From Burkholderiales bacterium (lineage in GTDB: Bacteria > Pseudomonadota > Gammaproteobacteria > Burkholderiales > JAEUMW01): a stretch of DNA of 5,043 bases. Location of the stretch: assembly GCA_016791285.1 (NCBI GenBank), contig JAEUMX010000205.1:1-5043 (forward strand), read 5' to 3'. The position numbers were made by a program, and so were the translations under genes. Positions 5,021-5,043 of the stretch are shown here, in pieces. The notes beneath the pieces are model-generated. The model saw nothing but the letters and a program-made list of their open reading frames with translations. It had not been told where the DNA came from and made no database searches. Within the stretch, counting starts at the first letter, position 1. Each line of letters opens with the position of its first letter.

Positions 5021-5043
5021 ATGAACCTGTTGGGCAAGATTCG
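5021..5043 (+). CDS. istA: Probable IS21-family transposase IstA, first codons only
   Basis: Only seven codons and two bases are visible, reading MNLLGKI and then a cut arginine-type codon (CG-). A GAGG ribosome site (5008-5011) lies 9 bases before the ATG. The N-terminus recalls IstA proteins whose next residues form a helix-turn-helix, and the location just inside terminal repeats is right for istA. With so little sequence the call rests mainly on context. Confidence 0.55.

Larger units (their letters stand above)
4906..5043 (+). mobile_element. Left end of a probable IS21-family element
   Basis: The end of the broken host gene is followed by two identical 21-bp repeats, a terminator-like hairpin and the start of a gene beginning MNLLGKI. 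Multiple short repeats at the terminus followed by istA is the usual plan of IS21-family elements, and I recall IstA proteins with this kind of N-terminus. The exact left tip is uncertain, either TG at 4906 or TG at 4912. The element runs out of the window, so istB and the right end cannot be checked. Confidence 0.68.

Overview
The window is GC-rich DNA, probably from a proteobacterium (Burkholderiales- or Pseudomonas-like codon use). It looks like part of an integrative and conjugative element (ICE) of the PAGI-2/ICEclc/SPI-7 kind. The evidence is three plus-strand genes typical of those backbones: the end of a DUF3577 (STY4534-type) gene, a short RadC-like JAMM/MPN protein and a DUF932 protein. 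The species call is inference from composition and gene content only.

Layout: positions 1-2265 are ICE backbone. The tail of the DUF3577 gene (2-280) is followed by a radC-like gene (369-962) and a DUF932 gene (1095-2159). Both gaps hold strong GC-rich stem-loops just ahead of a clear Shine-Dalgarno sequence, and the second gap holds a cluster of them that can fold in alternative ways. A good intrinsic terminator (2227-2265) closes this block. Positions 2307-3001 are a compact toxin-first higBA module. Its promoter contains an 8-bp inverted repeat filling the -35/-10 spacer, and the toxin start codon lies about where transcription should begin.

Positions 3019 to about 4911 are the wreck of a single gene for an uncharacterised protein with RNase H-fold/DUF429-like motifs. 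It has three lesions: an amber codon at codon 28, a complete IS630-family insertion (3351-4462, TA duplication) and, at its extreme 3' end, the start of a second element that looks like IS21 family. Removing the IS630 copy and one TA restores a continuous frame across the junction. The second element enters at about 4906-4912 with two identical 21-bp repeats, an intrinsic-terminator-like hairpin and the first codons of a probable istA transposase gene, cut by the window edge.

The backbone genes probably serve ICE replication or maintenance and higBA probably stabilises the element. The region downstream of higBA has been used repeatedly as an insertion target. I see no tRNA, rRNA or CRISPR array, and no clear evidence of a wholly new system. 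The least explained items are the structured leaders, the leaderless-looking higB start and the broken DUF429-like gene.
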